Both the position numbers and the translations under genes were made by a program. A DNA stretch of 64,000 nucleotides from Verpa conica. Taxonomy: Eukaryota > Ascomycota > Pezizomycetes > Pezizales > Morchellaceae. Below, in pieces: positions 12,701 through 25,273 of this stretch. The DNA lies in assembly GCA_033030425.1 (NCBI GenBank), contig JAUFSD010000018.1, positions 1,054,001 to 1,118,000 on the forward strand, written 5' to 3'. Within the stretch, counting starts at the first letter, position 1. Every line of letters starts with the position of its first letter. The notes under the pieces were generated by a model that ran no database searches, had not been told where the DNA came from, and saw nothing but the letters and a program-made list of their open reading frames with translations.

Positions 12701-15700
12701 TGGCTACTTAGGATGGGGGACTGACCTTTCTGCACTATTCCTTCGGGATGCGGGGATAGCAAATGGAAGTGTGAATCCAGCCTAGAAGGGAAGCTGTTAG
12801 TATGGATGAACGGCACAAAGGATATGCGGATAGGAAGTGCAACAAGGCTGGGATGAACAGATGTTTGGTGGAAACAGCGAAGAAGGGCAGCGGGAAAGTG
12901 GGCTTACAATAATATAGCTGTACATAACCAGAGCCTTAGGGGACCTGGTGGAGCTGGTAGCGCGCTGAGAGAACATGCGAATAGACTGGTAGGGGAGCGA
13001 CATTGCAACCGTTATTATAGTATGTAGAGAGCTGTGGAATATGCTTGCGATCGTGGAGCTATAGCTGTGTGGTAAATGCCAGGTAAATCTTAGGAAGTCT
13101 TAAGCTTGTTGTGGGTGAAGAGTGGAAGCAGGAGAGGAAAGGGAAGAGCTGTCCCCCCCCATCTTTAAACGTATCCTCTCCTCCCTCCCACTCTCCTCTT
13201 CGGCGAGCTTCATATCTAGAGATCAGATTGTAGGGAGGATCAACATAACCCCATTATCCCTAACGAATCAAAACTCCCGGATTTCCAACTGGCGCCCAGC
13301 GTTCGAGGCCTCACGCGCGGCGTAGCCTAGGGACCTGGGCTGAGTTAGGCTGTGTGAGTCGACACCTAGCAGCACTAACAGCAAGGTAATAAATAAAGCA
13401 CGCGAACAGCACCCAAAATGGTGCGTGGTGAGCTGACAATTCCCCCAGCTTTTCTTCCGGAAGAATCCTTGATACACTTTGAGCTATGTACGGCGACCAC
13501 CAAACCAGCGAAGAGCCAGCGTACAAACATGGGAAGGAATCTCACGTTAGAATGCGCACCCGTATGCAGGTGTGTGTGTGGGTTAGGTGAGTTTCCCCCC
13601 CTCCCTCCCTCCCCTTGCCCAAGGATGCTCGGGTGAAACGACCGCGGTGCCTGACCGAATATGGCGTGGAAAGGGGTTTCTCGGATGATCTCCGTGAATC
13701 ACTCCACACATCGTTTGATAATCGGTAGCGAGGGGGGAACCCGACCAGACGATTAGATAGATAGGAGAAAAGAAAAAAAAAAAAAAAAAAATTAAACGAA
13801 CGGAAAATAAATACAAGCTTAAGAAGATCTCAAAATCTTGGCTAGAAGTGAGATCAGCCGATAAGATAATAAGCGTTTCAGTAGGATCTATTGTGAACGG
13901 CGAGTGCATTCTTATGATTCCGCGTAGCCCTGCTGGAGATGTCCATAGTATTGACTGTCTCGGATAGTGACCGGTACTGAGTTAGGTCCGTTTGTCCTAG
14001 TACAGGGGGATAGCTGTGCGGCGGCCCTAGAGGATAGTATTGCAGGCGAAACTACAAAAACACGGTCGGAGCCGAAAATTACTGAAATTTAAGAAGAATG
14101 CTCTTGTAAATAAAAAGCCCTCTAACCCAATATAGGAGGGATTATGTTATATATATCTTATAATAATAGGGAGATTCTTGTGCGCTGAAATCAAATCCAG
14201 CACTTATCCTCAGAGGTAGAGAGCTATTACACTCAGTGGTAAGGGGCGTATTGACCTCACTCGAACTGCAGCGTTTAAGATTACGTACTATCCATCGATC
14301 TAAATTTGCACAAACTGTTTTAGTTTCTTTGTTGACAGGGCTATTATTGCCCTTCTTGTCACGCAATCTATGCTTAACAAGACTATCCTTGCTCACCTTA
14401 GAAGGGCTATTTATTACGTATATAGACGCCTTCAATAGCGAATAAGTAATGTTTAGTTTTTTTTTATATACACTAGGCCATAAATCTAGGTCTTAATAGA
14501 CCAGCTGTATAGAAATTTATCAAGGCCTCACGATTTCGTCATTTCGCTAGGTCGCTCGCTCGCTCGCTGGGTAAATAAAGGTTTTATTCGGCCTTTCTAA
14601 AACCTTCTAGCTATAGGTCAACGTGAACAAATCGGGAGTACAACGGGTTACATGCCACCGGGAAAAGTAACCACACTTATAGTTTTGTGAGAAAATCGAA
14701 ACTCTGCGTTAGGATATAGTAATACGTCGCTGAGTCAGCTTTGAACAAACAACACTCTCCCCAAGTTATTTTATTTTATTTTATTTCTGTCCTTGTAGCT
14801 GTATAAGACCCAATCAACTCTGAATTTCAGACTGTAGCGATCTTCGATATAGTTCCAGCATGCCCCCCCCCTAGGGCCCACTAGAATAGCGTTAGTTTCT
14901 ACATCTTGTGGCTATTCTACAAGCACTATTAAGAATCTCGCTAGTGAGGTCCTAGATTTTTTATTTTTTATTGAGACTTTTACATACGTCAGCAACTTAA
15001 ACTTACCCCCTAATGGTTATCCTTGACCTACATAGTAGAATAACCACTAGGATTAGCCTCTAGCTATCTATTTCTCATATGGATATGGCTTCTAGTTGGC
15101 TATACAAATAAGGGGATAGGCTATGGCTTTGTTCTATAAAATATTTCAGTAGCGTTTTTCCCCTATCTATAGGTACTAGTGGGGGGAGGGGGGCTAGGAT
15201 GAGATACATAGTATTGAGTTCCAGGTAGTTGTATGAGGATGAATAACCATCAATAACCGCCCAAGAACTACTTCCGTGTGCTTTCCTGCTTTTACCCCCC
15301 GTAGTCATCGCTATATATCTGCTCAATGACAACCATCACAAAGTATCACTCGGTTTTTATCAACCTTTGCTGAAGAAAGCTACCTAAGCAGGTAGCACAA
15401 CAGCTAACAAGCTAACAGACTTTACATATATGGGTCTCAGGGATGAAACAGTGGCCTAAGGTCTAGCCTCGGAAGTTTCAAGGCAGCTTCGAGGAGCTCG
15501 GAAGAGAGAGGGAGAGGGGTATATCAGGCATATATATACGTATATAGAAGGGGTGCTAAACACCCATCAAAGAATAAACCAAACTGCATGTATCCACCTA
15601 CGTACCCCATAAATTTTATCTTGAGCCATTATAATGTATAAGTAACGTCAGCCAACTGAAACAAACCCCATACCCCCATCCCCCCGCAAACTGGCTCATA

Positions 15701-16619
15701 CCGAAACGTAGGACTCCCCCCCCCCGTGTTGTAACATGGGTATCGAATAGGTATAGTACCGGTATAAGTATGTTTTTTTGGGTCTATAATATAGAAGCAC
15801 ATATAGAGACCACGGGAGCACTTTCTGGAGCGAGTCCCCTTAAGCCTATAGTCTAATCTCGCCCTCTCTATTTTACTACACTCTGGAAGAGGGAGGGGGG
15901 GAGGTCCTAGAGTATATATTCCCGGAGAAGAAATTTAAAATATTATTGCGCATAACCTCGGCTCAACAAATCTCCGGTCTTATGTTGGGAGGGTAGGGAT
16001 AATTCCTTATTGCTTATTTGATTTTTAAACGCGTGGTCCCGTGGTGGGGATTTCCGAGCCTTGTTTGATGCACTGGGCTTAAGTAAGGCTGCGTACAACG
16101 GGTTTTGCGCATGAATGTTTTCGTTACTATCTAAATTACGCATACAGGGTATGTGATGGTATCCCAACCTCCCCCCACGCAACTGACCCTAGTGTAAAGT
16201 AGGCTCTAAGACGACGACACGCGTAATATCATGCATTAAAATGATACTTTGAAGTCTTGCTAATCTAGGCTCGCAATATTTGACTCGTACCGGTGGTATT
16301 TACTCTTAGACTTTTTATCTATTCTGGTAGTTCCGGATAGAGATCTAAGACAGTCAACTAATCAACTCTTTGAAGCTTGAGTAAAAAGTCTCGGGGCTTA
16401 TGCGATTACTCTCTTAGGTGCTTATTATTAGCATAAGACTACCAAAGCGTGATGTCTAGATAGTGATCTCCCCATATCTTGTACCACCATAGCCAAAAAA
16501 AAAAACTCATGTTATAAAATACAGAAGCTAAAAATAAAAGCACAAGTCACCCTTCCGCGCTCTCAGAATTAATTCCCTCTAGAGTATAGCCTAGCCCACC
16601 AACCATTCTTTTCCTACAT
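9784..16619. other. Long gene-free spacer with decayed repeats
   Basis: Nearly 7 kb without a supportable gene; open frames are short, AT-rich and without motifs. It contains the 144-bp inverted-repeat element at 11116-11259. It also holds two diverged copies of one segment, about 10720-10830 and 14470-14600, sharing a TAAATC(C)TAGG core and, further on, ATAAAGGTYTTATTCRGCCTT. Homopolymer runs occur at 11550-11567 and 13768-13790. This looks like old transposon debris; no transposase or reverse transcriptase frame could be read. Confidence 0.5.
11116..11259. mobile_element. Small inverted-repeat element (MITE-like), TA-flanked
   Basis: The left end reads CAATCGCCCTATAAGGAT and the reverse complement of the right end reads TGATCGCCCTATGAGGAT, both directly preceded by TA (11114-11115 and 11260-11261). 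A 144-bp unit with imperfect terminal inverted repeats and a TA duplication is the pattern of a non-autonomous Tc1/mariner-type element. It has no coding capacity. A 12-base match to the terminus (ATCGCCCTATAA) recurs near 51070 without a visible partner end. Confidence 0.55.
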
Positions 16620-18222
16620 TTACGCCTCCAACTCATCCGCCGGGACATCATCCTGATCTTTTCCTACAATCGCATTCGACACTTTCCAGCATTGAATAAG
16701 GTTGTCCTCCGCCGCCGAAACCATAACCCATGGATCATTAGGATTCCATGCAAAGTCCGAAACGCGGTTGGTATGTCCTCCATGCATGAACAACCTATAG
16801 AATCTACTTGTTAGAATGTCATCATTAAAATATTCTAGGGGAGATAGCTTAGCGTACAGTTCTGGTGGGCCATCCTCGGCGTCCTCAGGAGTCTGCTCTT
16901 CCCCGATTCTTGCCAGGTCCCAGAAACAAATTCGTCTATCAGCGCTGCTAGACGCTAGAATGGGCTCTTCATGCGGATGCCAGCTTAGCCCATTTACTTC
17001 TGCATTATGACCCGTTAAGCTATGGAGCTTAAGTTTTAGGTTCCGGAGATCCCATAGCGCAACTGTTTTATCGGCGGATGCAGTGGCGACGACGTAGTCC
17101 GATGCTGGGTTAAAGGCAATGCAGTTAACGGCATCTGTGTGAGCGACGACCTTGTGAGCTGCGGAGGTGGTGTCGGCAGAGCGAACATCGACAATCTGAA
17201 GTGTGTGATCGTCTGATACAGAACCGAATAGGGCATCGTGACAGGGATGATAGGAAACGTCGTTTACGATTGCAGAGTGGTGGGTATAAATTTTCACGGG
17301 AGAGAGTCGGGTATTAGATTTGGTATAGCTAGTTGTATCCCACAACCTCACTGTCGAGTCCTCAGAACCAGTGATGAGGTGCCCCTCTTTGTGGGGATTC
17401 CAGTTGAGACCATAGCCCTCCTTCTCATGTCCGACAAGTGTCATTTGTGGGAGACAAACCCGGGTATTAGCAGGGACTAATGGGTGCTTTGTTTTATCGA
17501 ATATTAGCACATTCCCGTCGGCACACATGGTTGCGATCAGGTCGGGCTTTTGTGGCATGTATCGGGCTTTGTTGACTTCGCCTTCGTGAACCATCTTTTG
17601 CTGGATGTGGAGACGGCATTCAGCTCCACCGCCGTAGCCGCCAATTTCTTCTTTTTCTTCATCGTAGCGGCGGGGGTCTTGCTCGGGGACGGGGTTGGGG
17701 AGTTGAACTTCGGCGATTTGGAGATAATTTGTATCATTGCCGGATGTATGAGTGCCGATGAGGAGGCGGTGGGTGGAGTAGTTTTTACCCGGTTGTCTAA
17801 GAGCTGTCAGTGCTGGCTTAGAAAGAGGCAGAGGGGAGAGGGTCTTACGTCTGTTTGTCGGGGAACCATTGAGTAGTTAATGTTGGCCATTCCAGCGCCG
17901 AACTATAGCAAGTTAGAGCTGTACTAAGAGCTTGGTAAAAAAGTTGCTAAACAAACCTTAAGATCAGATCGTAGAGAAACGGGGCGTTCTTCTTCCAGAT
18001 TTTGTATTCTTCCCACATAATAGATTAGCCTCTGAAATCCTACCTTAGTACGTATATGAGAATATACCCTCGTTGATAATCTTGTCGACAACAATTTGTT
18101 CCTCAGCATCACGGATGGTAGGGTCCACTATTATCAGCAATGTCAGTGGCTGTCATCTATGTCGAGTGGCTAGGTAGGTGGGGAGCCATACTGTCAATAT
18201 CTTCATCCATATTTGTAGACAT
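16620..18222 (-). CDS. hat2: HAT2 / RBBP4-7-type WD40 histone chaperone
   Basis: Histone-binding WD40 subunit of the type B histone acetyltransferase; relatives serve in CAF-1 and other chromatin complexes. Exons checked by phase: 18222-18192, 18127-18068, 18008-17957, 17902-17849, 17796-16858 and 16794-16620, giving 436 aa, the normal family length. The N-terminal histone-binding helix region is seen as [20 protein letters not shown] followed by SALEWPTLTTQWFPDKQT. WD repeats follow, including GLNWNPHKEGHLITGSEDST and GGHTNRVSDFAWNPNDPW near the C-terminus. The intron at 16857-16795 is 63 nt, a multiple of three without a stop, so the frame reads straight through it; splicing restores PPELLFMHGGH. 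Divergent from XRN1 with about 640 bp between starts. In some fungi one protein serves both HAT-B and CAF-1, so the exact complex is inferred. Confidence 0.94.
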
Positions 18223-18865
18223 AGTATTATATGATATAGATGGAGGATTCGTGTCTTCGTTACGGGTCGTGGATCGAAAGTCGAGTAGTGACGTTTGATG
18301 TTGTAAGAGTGATGGTGATGGGTTGGGTCGCAAAGGCTGGGAAGTGAAAGCGTGTAAGTTTGGGAATTCACGTCGCGTCTGACCGTTGGTGGTTGCACGA
18401 ATCATTCAGAAACACTGCCTGGGGGTATGGCTATAGAGAAATATACAGAATACTACAGTTATTACATGAATAGTGTTTAGATTTCAATATACCTTTTGTA
18501 CACACGTGTTTGAATAAATATTATACATATTATACACCTCCCTCAACAGCCCATGTTAGGCTCCAATCGAGGCGCAGCGTCATGTGCGGGCGATGTGTGC
18601 GAGTTCTCTTTGCTCCCCCGAAGACTCGCAACGTCACGAATAACGACACTCAGTGAAGAAGTGAATACCCCCCCCAACGGTGGATTTTAACTCTCTGAGG
18701 GTTTACCACTGGCTTTTTTGTGGAGAAGAAGAAAACCAAATCTGTACTCTATTTCTTTTTTATATCTTTCTTGGTCTTCAAGGAAGGAGGGATTATAGTT
18801 CACTACCCGTCCGCCACTTCACAATTTAGCTACTCAAAGACTTGCGCACCATCTATATTCTCACG
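18223..18865. promoter_or_regulatory. Shared upstream region of HAT2 and XRN1
   Basis: A 643-bp interval between two divergent start codons, so it must hold both promoters and 5' leaders. It is AT-rich near 18440-18540 and has a CACGTG-containing stretch (ACACACGTGTTTG) near 18500. I see no clear TATA box at a fixed distance from either start. Confidence 0.45.
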
Positions 18866-21800
18866 ATGGGTGTTCCAAAGTTCTTCAGATGGATGTCCGA
18901 GCGTTATCCTACGATCTCCCAGCTTATTGCTGAAAATCGTATCCCCGAGTTCGATTGTCTTTATGTATGAAGCTCCCCTCTTGCGGGATGATGACGAGCT
19001 TGACGCTAATTGGTGGCAATAGTTGGACATGAATGGTATTATTCACAACTGTACCCATAACGATTCTGATAGTGCGACATTCCGTATGACGGAGGATAAG
19101 ATGTTTATTGCCATATTCAACTACATCGAACATTTGTTTGGGAAGATCAAGCCCCAGAAGGTCTTCTTTATGGCCATCGATGGGGTTGCGCCTCGTGCAA
19201 AGATGAACCAGCAGCGTGCACGACGATTTAGAACGGCCCTAGATGCAGAGAATGCGAGGATAAAGGCTATCAGCGAGGGGGCAGAGATGCCCACAGAAGA
19301 TGCCTTTGATAGCAATTGCATTACCCCAGGTTAGTGGTGAATATGTTTATTAGACTTTCCAGTATTTCACAGCTAACAATAGGATAGGGACCGAGTTTAT
19401 GACCCGGTTGACAACCCAGCTCAAATATTTCATCAGCAAGAAGGTATCGGAGGATATCGACTGGCAAGGCGTAGATGTAATCCTATCCGGCCATGAAGTT
19501 CCAGGGGAGGGGGAACACAAAATCATGGAGTATATCCGTCTCGCAAAGGCACAGCCTAACTACAATCCAAATGTTCGCCACTGCCTCTATGGGCTCGACG
19601 CCGATCTCATCATGTTAGGACTTCTGTCACATGACCCCCACTTCTGTCTTCTTAGAGAAGAGGTTACTTTCGGCCGGACCAAAGTAAAATCAAAGGAACT
19701 CGAACATCAAAATTTCTTTCTCATGCATCTTAGTGTTGTCCGCGAGTACCTAGAACACGAGTTTCAAGAGTTGAAAGAACCTGGCGTTTTGAATTTCCCA
19801 TATGATATGGAGCGGATCATAGACGATTTTATTCTCTTGGCGTTTTTTGTTGGTAACGATTTCTTGCCAAATTTACCAAACTTGCATATCAACGAGGGTG
19901 CACTTGCGCTGCAGTTCAAGGTCTATAAAGAGATTTTGAAGAAGAGTACCGGATATATTAACGAACACGGCGTCATTAATTTGGAGCGGTTGTCGTTATT
20001 GTTGAAGGAGCTTTCGGTGTATGAGAAGGAGTTTTTCGAGAAAGAACGTGAAGATGCGAACTGGCTTAAGGGGAAGCAAAGAGGTCATTTGGATGCCCTC
20101 GAGCAGGCCAATAAGAAGAAGCAGGGAAAGCTTGTTCTTACGATTGAGCAGAAAGAGATGTACAAGAAAATCAAGAAATGGCTTGAGCACAGGCGAAGAG
20201 GGAAGGGCTCGAAAGTTTTCAATGTGCCCGCAAACTACTCTGCAAAGGATAGGAAGTTTGTTGAGGAACTTGCGGCAGCGTTGAGACTGAAGTGTGAAAG
20301 AGTCGAGAATGAGCAGCAGGATATACACCTGCAGTTGAGCCATTTTCCTAATGAGGATGATGAGGAAGGATCTGATGATGAGGAGGAAGAGGGTCAGCTT
20401 GCTTTGTTGAGGGTATTCAGAACATATGACAAGGCACAGGTAGTAGATGTGTCTATCGATGAGGCGAATGAGGAGCTACAGAAGAAGTATGACGCGATAT
20501 TCTACAAGTGGAAGGACGACTATTACAAGGTGAGTAATGCCTCCTCTACTATCTTTGGGGCCAAGGTGATTAATAAGTTTTATAGGAAAAATTTGGGTTT
20601 GGCCTTGAAGACGAGAAAGAGATGAGAGATCTGACGGAGAACTATATCGAGGGACTGCAATGGGTACTTTACTACTACTATAAGGGTGTAGCATCGTGGC
20701 CATGGTTCTACCGCTATCATTACTCTCCAAAAATCTCTGATATCCATAAAGGTCTTGGTGCAAACCTGAACTTTAAGCTCGGAAAGCCTTTTAAACCTTA
20801 TGAGCAACTAATGGGAGTCCTTCCCGATAGATCAAAAAAGATTGTTCCAGAAGCATATCATGTAAGACCAGTTCTATCGTATACTTAGGTGCGAAGCTTA
20901 CTAACCTTGTCTTACTAGACTCTCATGACCGATGAGAAGTCACCTATCATCGACTTCTATCCCCGGGATTTCGAACTTGACATGAATGGCAAAAAGATGG
21001 AATGGGAAGCTGTCGTCAAAATTCCTTTCATCGACGAATCTCGTCTCATTCCAGCTATGCGGAGCGTAGAACATAACCTAACTCCAAGTGAGAAAGAGCG
21101 CAACACCTTTGGTGTTACGCTGAAATTCTCTTATTCTCCGAATGTCGACGAAGTTTATCCTAGTAGTATGCCGGGAATGTTTCCGGACATTTTGCATTGC
21201 CGTTGTGTTATTAATATTTTTGAGTTACCGACGTTGGAAGGATTAGATATTATTGTCGGTTTATGTGAGGGTGTTAATCTTGGGTTGGAGTCACTAGCCG
21301 GATTCCCAAGCTTGAAGGTGTTACCACATGATGCGAGCTTGGAGTTTCATGGAATCAATGTATTTCACCAGGATAGTAGAAACGAGAGTATGGTTTTGAG
21401 ATTGGTGAATGCATATGAGGGTGGGAAGTTGGAGGTTGCAAAGCAAAAGTTGGGGAAGAGGGTTTTTGTTGGTATGTTTTGTCTAGTACTTTTCTGAGCG
21501 ATTTACTAATAGTCTTTCTCAGGGTATCCGTTCTTGCAGGAGGCAAAAGTCACTGCAGTTTCAGACGAGCTGTTCAAATACATGCTTTCCGACACTGGTC
21601 AACTTCTCCCCATCCCTCATAGTCCCTATGAGGTCGAAGCATGGAGGAAAAAAGCCGAGAGGATGGAAAGTAACTACAGTAAGCGGATGGGTGTTATCAT
21701 CGGACCCGTCGAAGTAGTCGTTCACACTAGCATCCTCAAAGGTCTGAAGAGAACCGATGATGGCGCTATGGTCAAGGAATACGCGGTCGTTCCGGGAATT

Positions 21801-23481
21801 GAGACAGACTATGCGGCGCAGACAGTTGTGGATGATGTTGTGAGTGAGGATGTGAGATTTCTAGAGAAGGCGCCTCTGCCGATCGGTGAAGAGTTCCCCG
21901 AGGGGACTAGGGCTTTCTTTTTGGGGGAGTTTAATTTTGGACGGCCGTTGGAAGTGATTAGACACCAAAATAATAAGGTCGATGTGTGGATTCTCACTAT
22001 GGTAAGGACCATGATTTTTCTATATGATAAGGATAATGATTGCTAACAAGAAACAGAAAGGAAAAGAGCCCGATTTCGGCCGGCAAATCGCGCAGAAGGC
22101 GGAACAAACAACCCGTTATGTCCCCTCTTACTCCGTCGCCCGCCAGCTTAATCTCAACCCTCTTGTCCTGAGTAAAATTACATCCTCCTTCTCAGTAATG
22201 GTCGATGATCAGCGCTGTAACTTGGGCCTCAACCTCAAGTTCGAAGCAAAGAAACTCAAAGTTCTTGGTTACTCCCGTCGCGGTGACGCAGGGTGGGAAT
22301 TCTCACCGAAGGCAATTGCACTTCTTAAAGAATATATCCAGAAATTCCCGGCCTTCTTCCAAGGAGTGATGAGGAACCCTCACGGGGATATCTACACCGA
22401 TACCGACTTCTTCGACCCTTCGGAAAGTAAAGCGAAAGTCAAGGAAATCATTGACTGGCTGAAAAGTGTTCAGAGCAGGTCCTTCGAGAAGGTTCCCCTA
22501 GAAGCTCAGCAACTTGACGCAGATGTCGTCCAAGAAATTGAACAAGCAGCTGATTCCTACCTTGCTACTGGTCAAGAGAATGAATTCAAGCGCGTTAACA
22601 ACGTGCCTAGAAGGGCTCTCTTGAAGCCGAGTGACGCAGAGCATAGACTTCAGAACCAATGGTTCTCTATCGGTGATCGTATTGTCTACGTACAAGACTC
22701 TGGGAAGGTTCCCATTGCAACCCGTGGCACCGTCATCGGGTTAACGCGTACTACTAGAGCTACCTTGCTTGATGTTGTTTTCGACGTTACTTTTATGTCC
22801 GGTACTACATTGAGCGACCGATGCTCCCCTTTCCGTGGGATGACAGTACCAACTCAATCTGTACTGAACTTAACAAACCGCCAACTCATCGCCGGCACCA
22901 AAGCTAGTGCCGACAAAAACCCACCTACACCCACTCCAGAGCCCGTTGCCACACAGCTATCGAACGGTCGTATCCCAACAGAAAGCCTCAGGCCAGCTCA
23001 GGCTCCAGGGCAATTGATGGGTTCCTTCAGTAGTGCTGTTCAAGGGGCATCCACAAACGGCAATAACCGTGGTCGTGGTGGTCGTGGTGGTAACCGTGGT
23101 GGCAATAATATTCCCGACGGACCTAGTAATAGGGGCAATTTTGGCGGTACCCCAAGGGGACCAACAAGTATGACGATGAGGGGTGGACCTCCAGTGATTA
23201 TGCAAAGGCCACAGCAGCAGCCTCAACCAAACGGGCCCACTACTAACGGGCAGGGGTTCCAACAGCGGGGACAGCAGCAGCAACAGGAACAGGAGCAACA
23301 GGAGCAGGAACAGAGTGAACAGCCTCAAACAGGGAGAAAGAATTATACGAATGTGCCCCCGCCGGCGGTGTTGAACGCCCGTGGAAGGGGAAGGGGAAGA
23401 GGGAGGGGAAGAGGGGGGAGAGATAGAGGGGGTGCGGGGAACAGAAGTACTATGCCAGTTCCGGTAGGGGAGCCGCAGTAA
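18866..23481 (+). CDS. xrn1: XRN1 5'-3' exoribonuclease (cytoplasmic mRNA decay)
   Basis: Degrades decapped mRNA from the 5' end in the cytoplasm. Seven exons checked by phase: 18866-18964, 19023-19329, 19388-20529, 20586-20861, 20919-21471, 21523-22001 and 22057-23481; 1,426 aa, usual for fungal XRN1. It begins MGVPKFFRWMSERYPTISQL. The acidic nuclease core shows LDMNGIIHNCTH, AIDGVAPRAKMNQQRARRFR, HEVPGEGEHKIMEY, YGLDADLIMLGL and VGNDFLPNLPNLHI, so all expected metal-binding acidic residues appear present. The PAZ/Tudor, winged-helix and SH3-like regions follow. The last 190 residues are disordered: Gly/Asn/Arg-rich, then Gln-rich, ending in RGRGRGRGRGG-type RGG repeats and many prolines. 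It is XRN1 rather than nuclear RAT1 because of the length and the absence of the CCHC zinc knuckle of RAT1. Confidence 0.96.
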
Positions 23482-24784
23482 GTGGAATTTTAGTCTAGAG
23501 ATGGCCGTGAGTACAGCCAAAGACTGTTTCCAGTTAATATGGTGTAATTACCTAATTAACTAAAACGACCTTTGGCTGCGCTAGGAGCTAGCCATGGTTA
23601 AAGACCACAGTGTGCTCTAGACTTTAGGATAGGTGATGTGGGTTATTATAGCTCAGGTTTAGATGAAAAAGAAACTAGTTGACCAGTTTACTGGTTCTAC
23701 TATGTAAACTCTTCCCAATGAAAGTATGTGAAATCCAGTGTACAAGGCTGGAACTATGATTGTCCGTAATTATTCATATAGTATCACTCGTGGGTGGCTA
23801 GTGACGCGTAATACGGTATTGTTTATTTAACCGGGTCCGGGTGTAGTAATGAGCAGGGATGCTTACCTGAGGTGCAGTAGTGATGCAATACTAGTGACCT
23901 CCAGCCCTGAAGAATTTGGGCTGTGGACTATCGAAACGCCACCTTATGCTATAGAAGCCTAGAAATTTCTTTGCAAATCTGTTCATTAATAGAGCTGCCT
24001 TGTGGCTGGCTGGCTGGCGGAGCATCTATTGATACGACAGCACTCGTCACTACATGTATCTACATTAGATATTTAGTAGCCTACGTAATGCAGGATCTTG
24101 GGCAGCGGGCAACGACTAGCAGGGGTATGGGGCCTGGCATTCCTGCGCGGGGACTAGCATAGTAATGATGGTGAAACTTATTGGTGAGGCACAAGCTCCG
24201 TCGGCGTTACCGTATGTGGGAGCCTTACCACTACACTTTAGCCTACTTTAGATCCAGCCAGCGGTCTTTAAAAGATATAATCTTAGTCTGGGCGGTAACA
24301 ACAGGCGCGGGGGAGAGGCGGAGAGGAAGCGCGGCCCTGGTTGTAGTACTCCAGTGGGTAAATATTGGAGGGGCTGTGGTTATGAGTGTTTCATGTGGCT
24401 TAGGGTCCCCCACGAAAATAGGAAGCTAGGAGGCTAGCAGGAACGACCAGATCGGCAGGGGAGAGAACTCTACGCGCGGTGGTTGTTGGTGGCAACCAAT
24501 AAAAAAAAAGTACCCTGCGGTCGTGCCACCCTGGTCCTCAGCAGACTTCAGGTAATGTATGGACTTCGATATCTACATAAACCCGTCCCCTGGTCGCTAG
24601 AGGTGGACTCGAATCCGATACTAGAATATTGCTGCTGCTACACTTCACTGCGACCAGTTGTTTCTCTCACGTTGTTGGTCACCTACTTGGGTTTTTTCGC
24701 TTTACAATACATACTGCGACAACAGACTACTTTAGATAACTCTATCAAACTCACTCATCCAACAAATAAAAAAAAATAAAAAAG
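23482..24784. other. Intergenic, no gene seen
   Basis: Begins with the XRN1 3' flank, then the upstream region of the small secreted protein. Open frames at 23923-24779 are mutually overlapping and without motifs. The sequence just before the next ATG (24760-24784) is A-rich, as is common for fungal 5' leaders. Confidence 0.5.
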
Positions 24785-25273
24785 ATGCAGTACCTAACCT
24801 TCCTTACCGCTTTCCTCCTTCCCGCTCTCGTGGTAACCCAAAACATAACTATCTCTCCTACCAACACCACTATAGAGGACCCAATCATGTCTATCGGGAC
24901 AGTCTCTCCCACTGCATCTAACGCCTCTATCACTCGCTCTGCATCTATCACATCGACTCGCTTTATATCTAATAGTACAACTACCCGCGGAAATGCAACC
25001 TCTATCCGTAGCTTCCAATTCGCCTCCTCATCTGGTGTGGTTGAGCCTTCTTTCATATTCGCTTCATCTGAAACTACTATACCTACTGTCACAAGCATTG
25101 TGGTTGTTGGTGTGACTTCTGCATCAGCGGTAACGACGGCGGCGGCGACTACTACAAGTGAATCTGAGTTGGTGGGTGATGGAAGTGGTGCTGGAGAGCT
25201 CAAGAGGGTGGGAGGCTCTATGGGGGCTTTTGCGGTCGCGTTGGGAGTCGTAGTTGTTGGTCGTATGATATAG
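24785..25273 (+). CDS. Small Ser/Thr-rich secreted protein, probable GPI anchor
   Basis: 162 aa, single exon, starting at ATG 24785 after an A-rich leader. Residues 1-18 (MQYLTFLTAFLLPALVVT) form a signal peptide. The mature part is Ser/Thr/Ala-rich with several N-glycosylation sequons (NIT, NTT, NAS, NST, NAT). Small residues near DGSGAGE followed by the hydrophobic tail GAFAVALGVVVVGRMI fit a GPI-attachment signal. This is the architecture of fungal cell-wall or plasma-membrane mannoproteins. It has no cysteines and no recognised enzymatic domain, and I know of no named family. A secreted non-anchored protein is an alternative, though the C-terminal tail argues against it. Confidence 0.72.
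   Translation: MQYLTFLTAFLLPALVVTQNITISPTNTTIEDPIMSIGTVSPTASNASITRSASITSTRFISNSTTTRGNATSIRSFQFASSSGVVEPSFIFASSETTIPTVTSIVVVGVTSASAVTTAAATTTSESELVGDGSGAGELKRVGGSMGAFAVALGVVVVGRMI

Noticed and set aside
14142..14435. 97-residue minus-strand frame looking faintly transposon-like
   Set aside because: No conserved motif of transposase, integrase or reverse transcriptase could be read.
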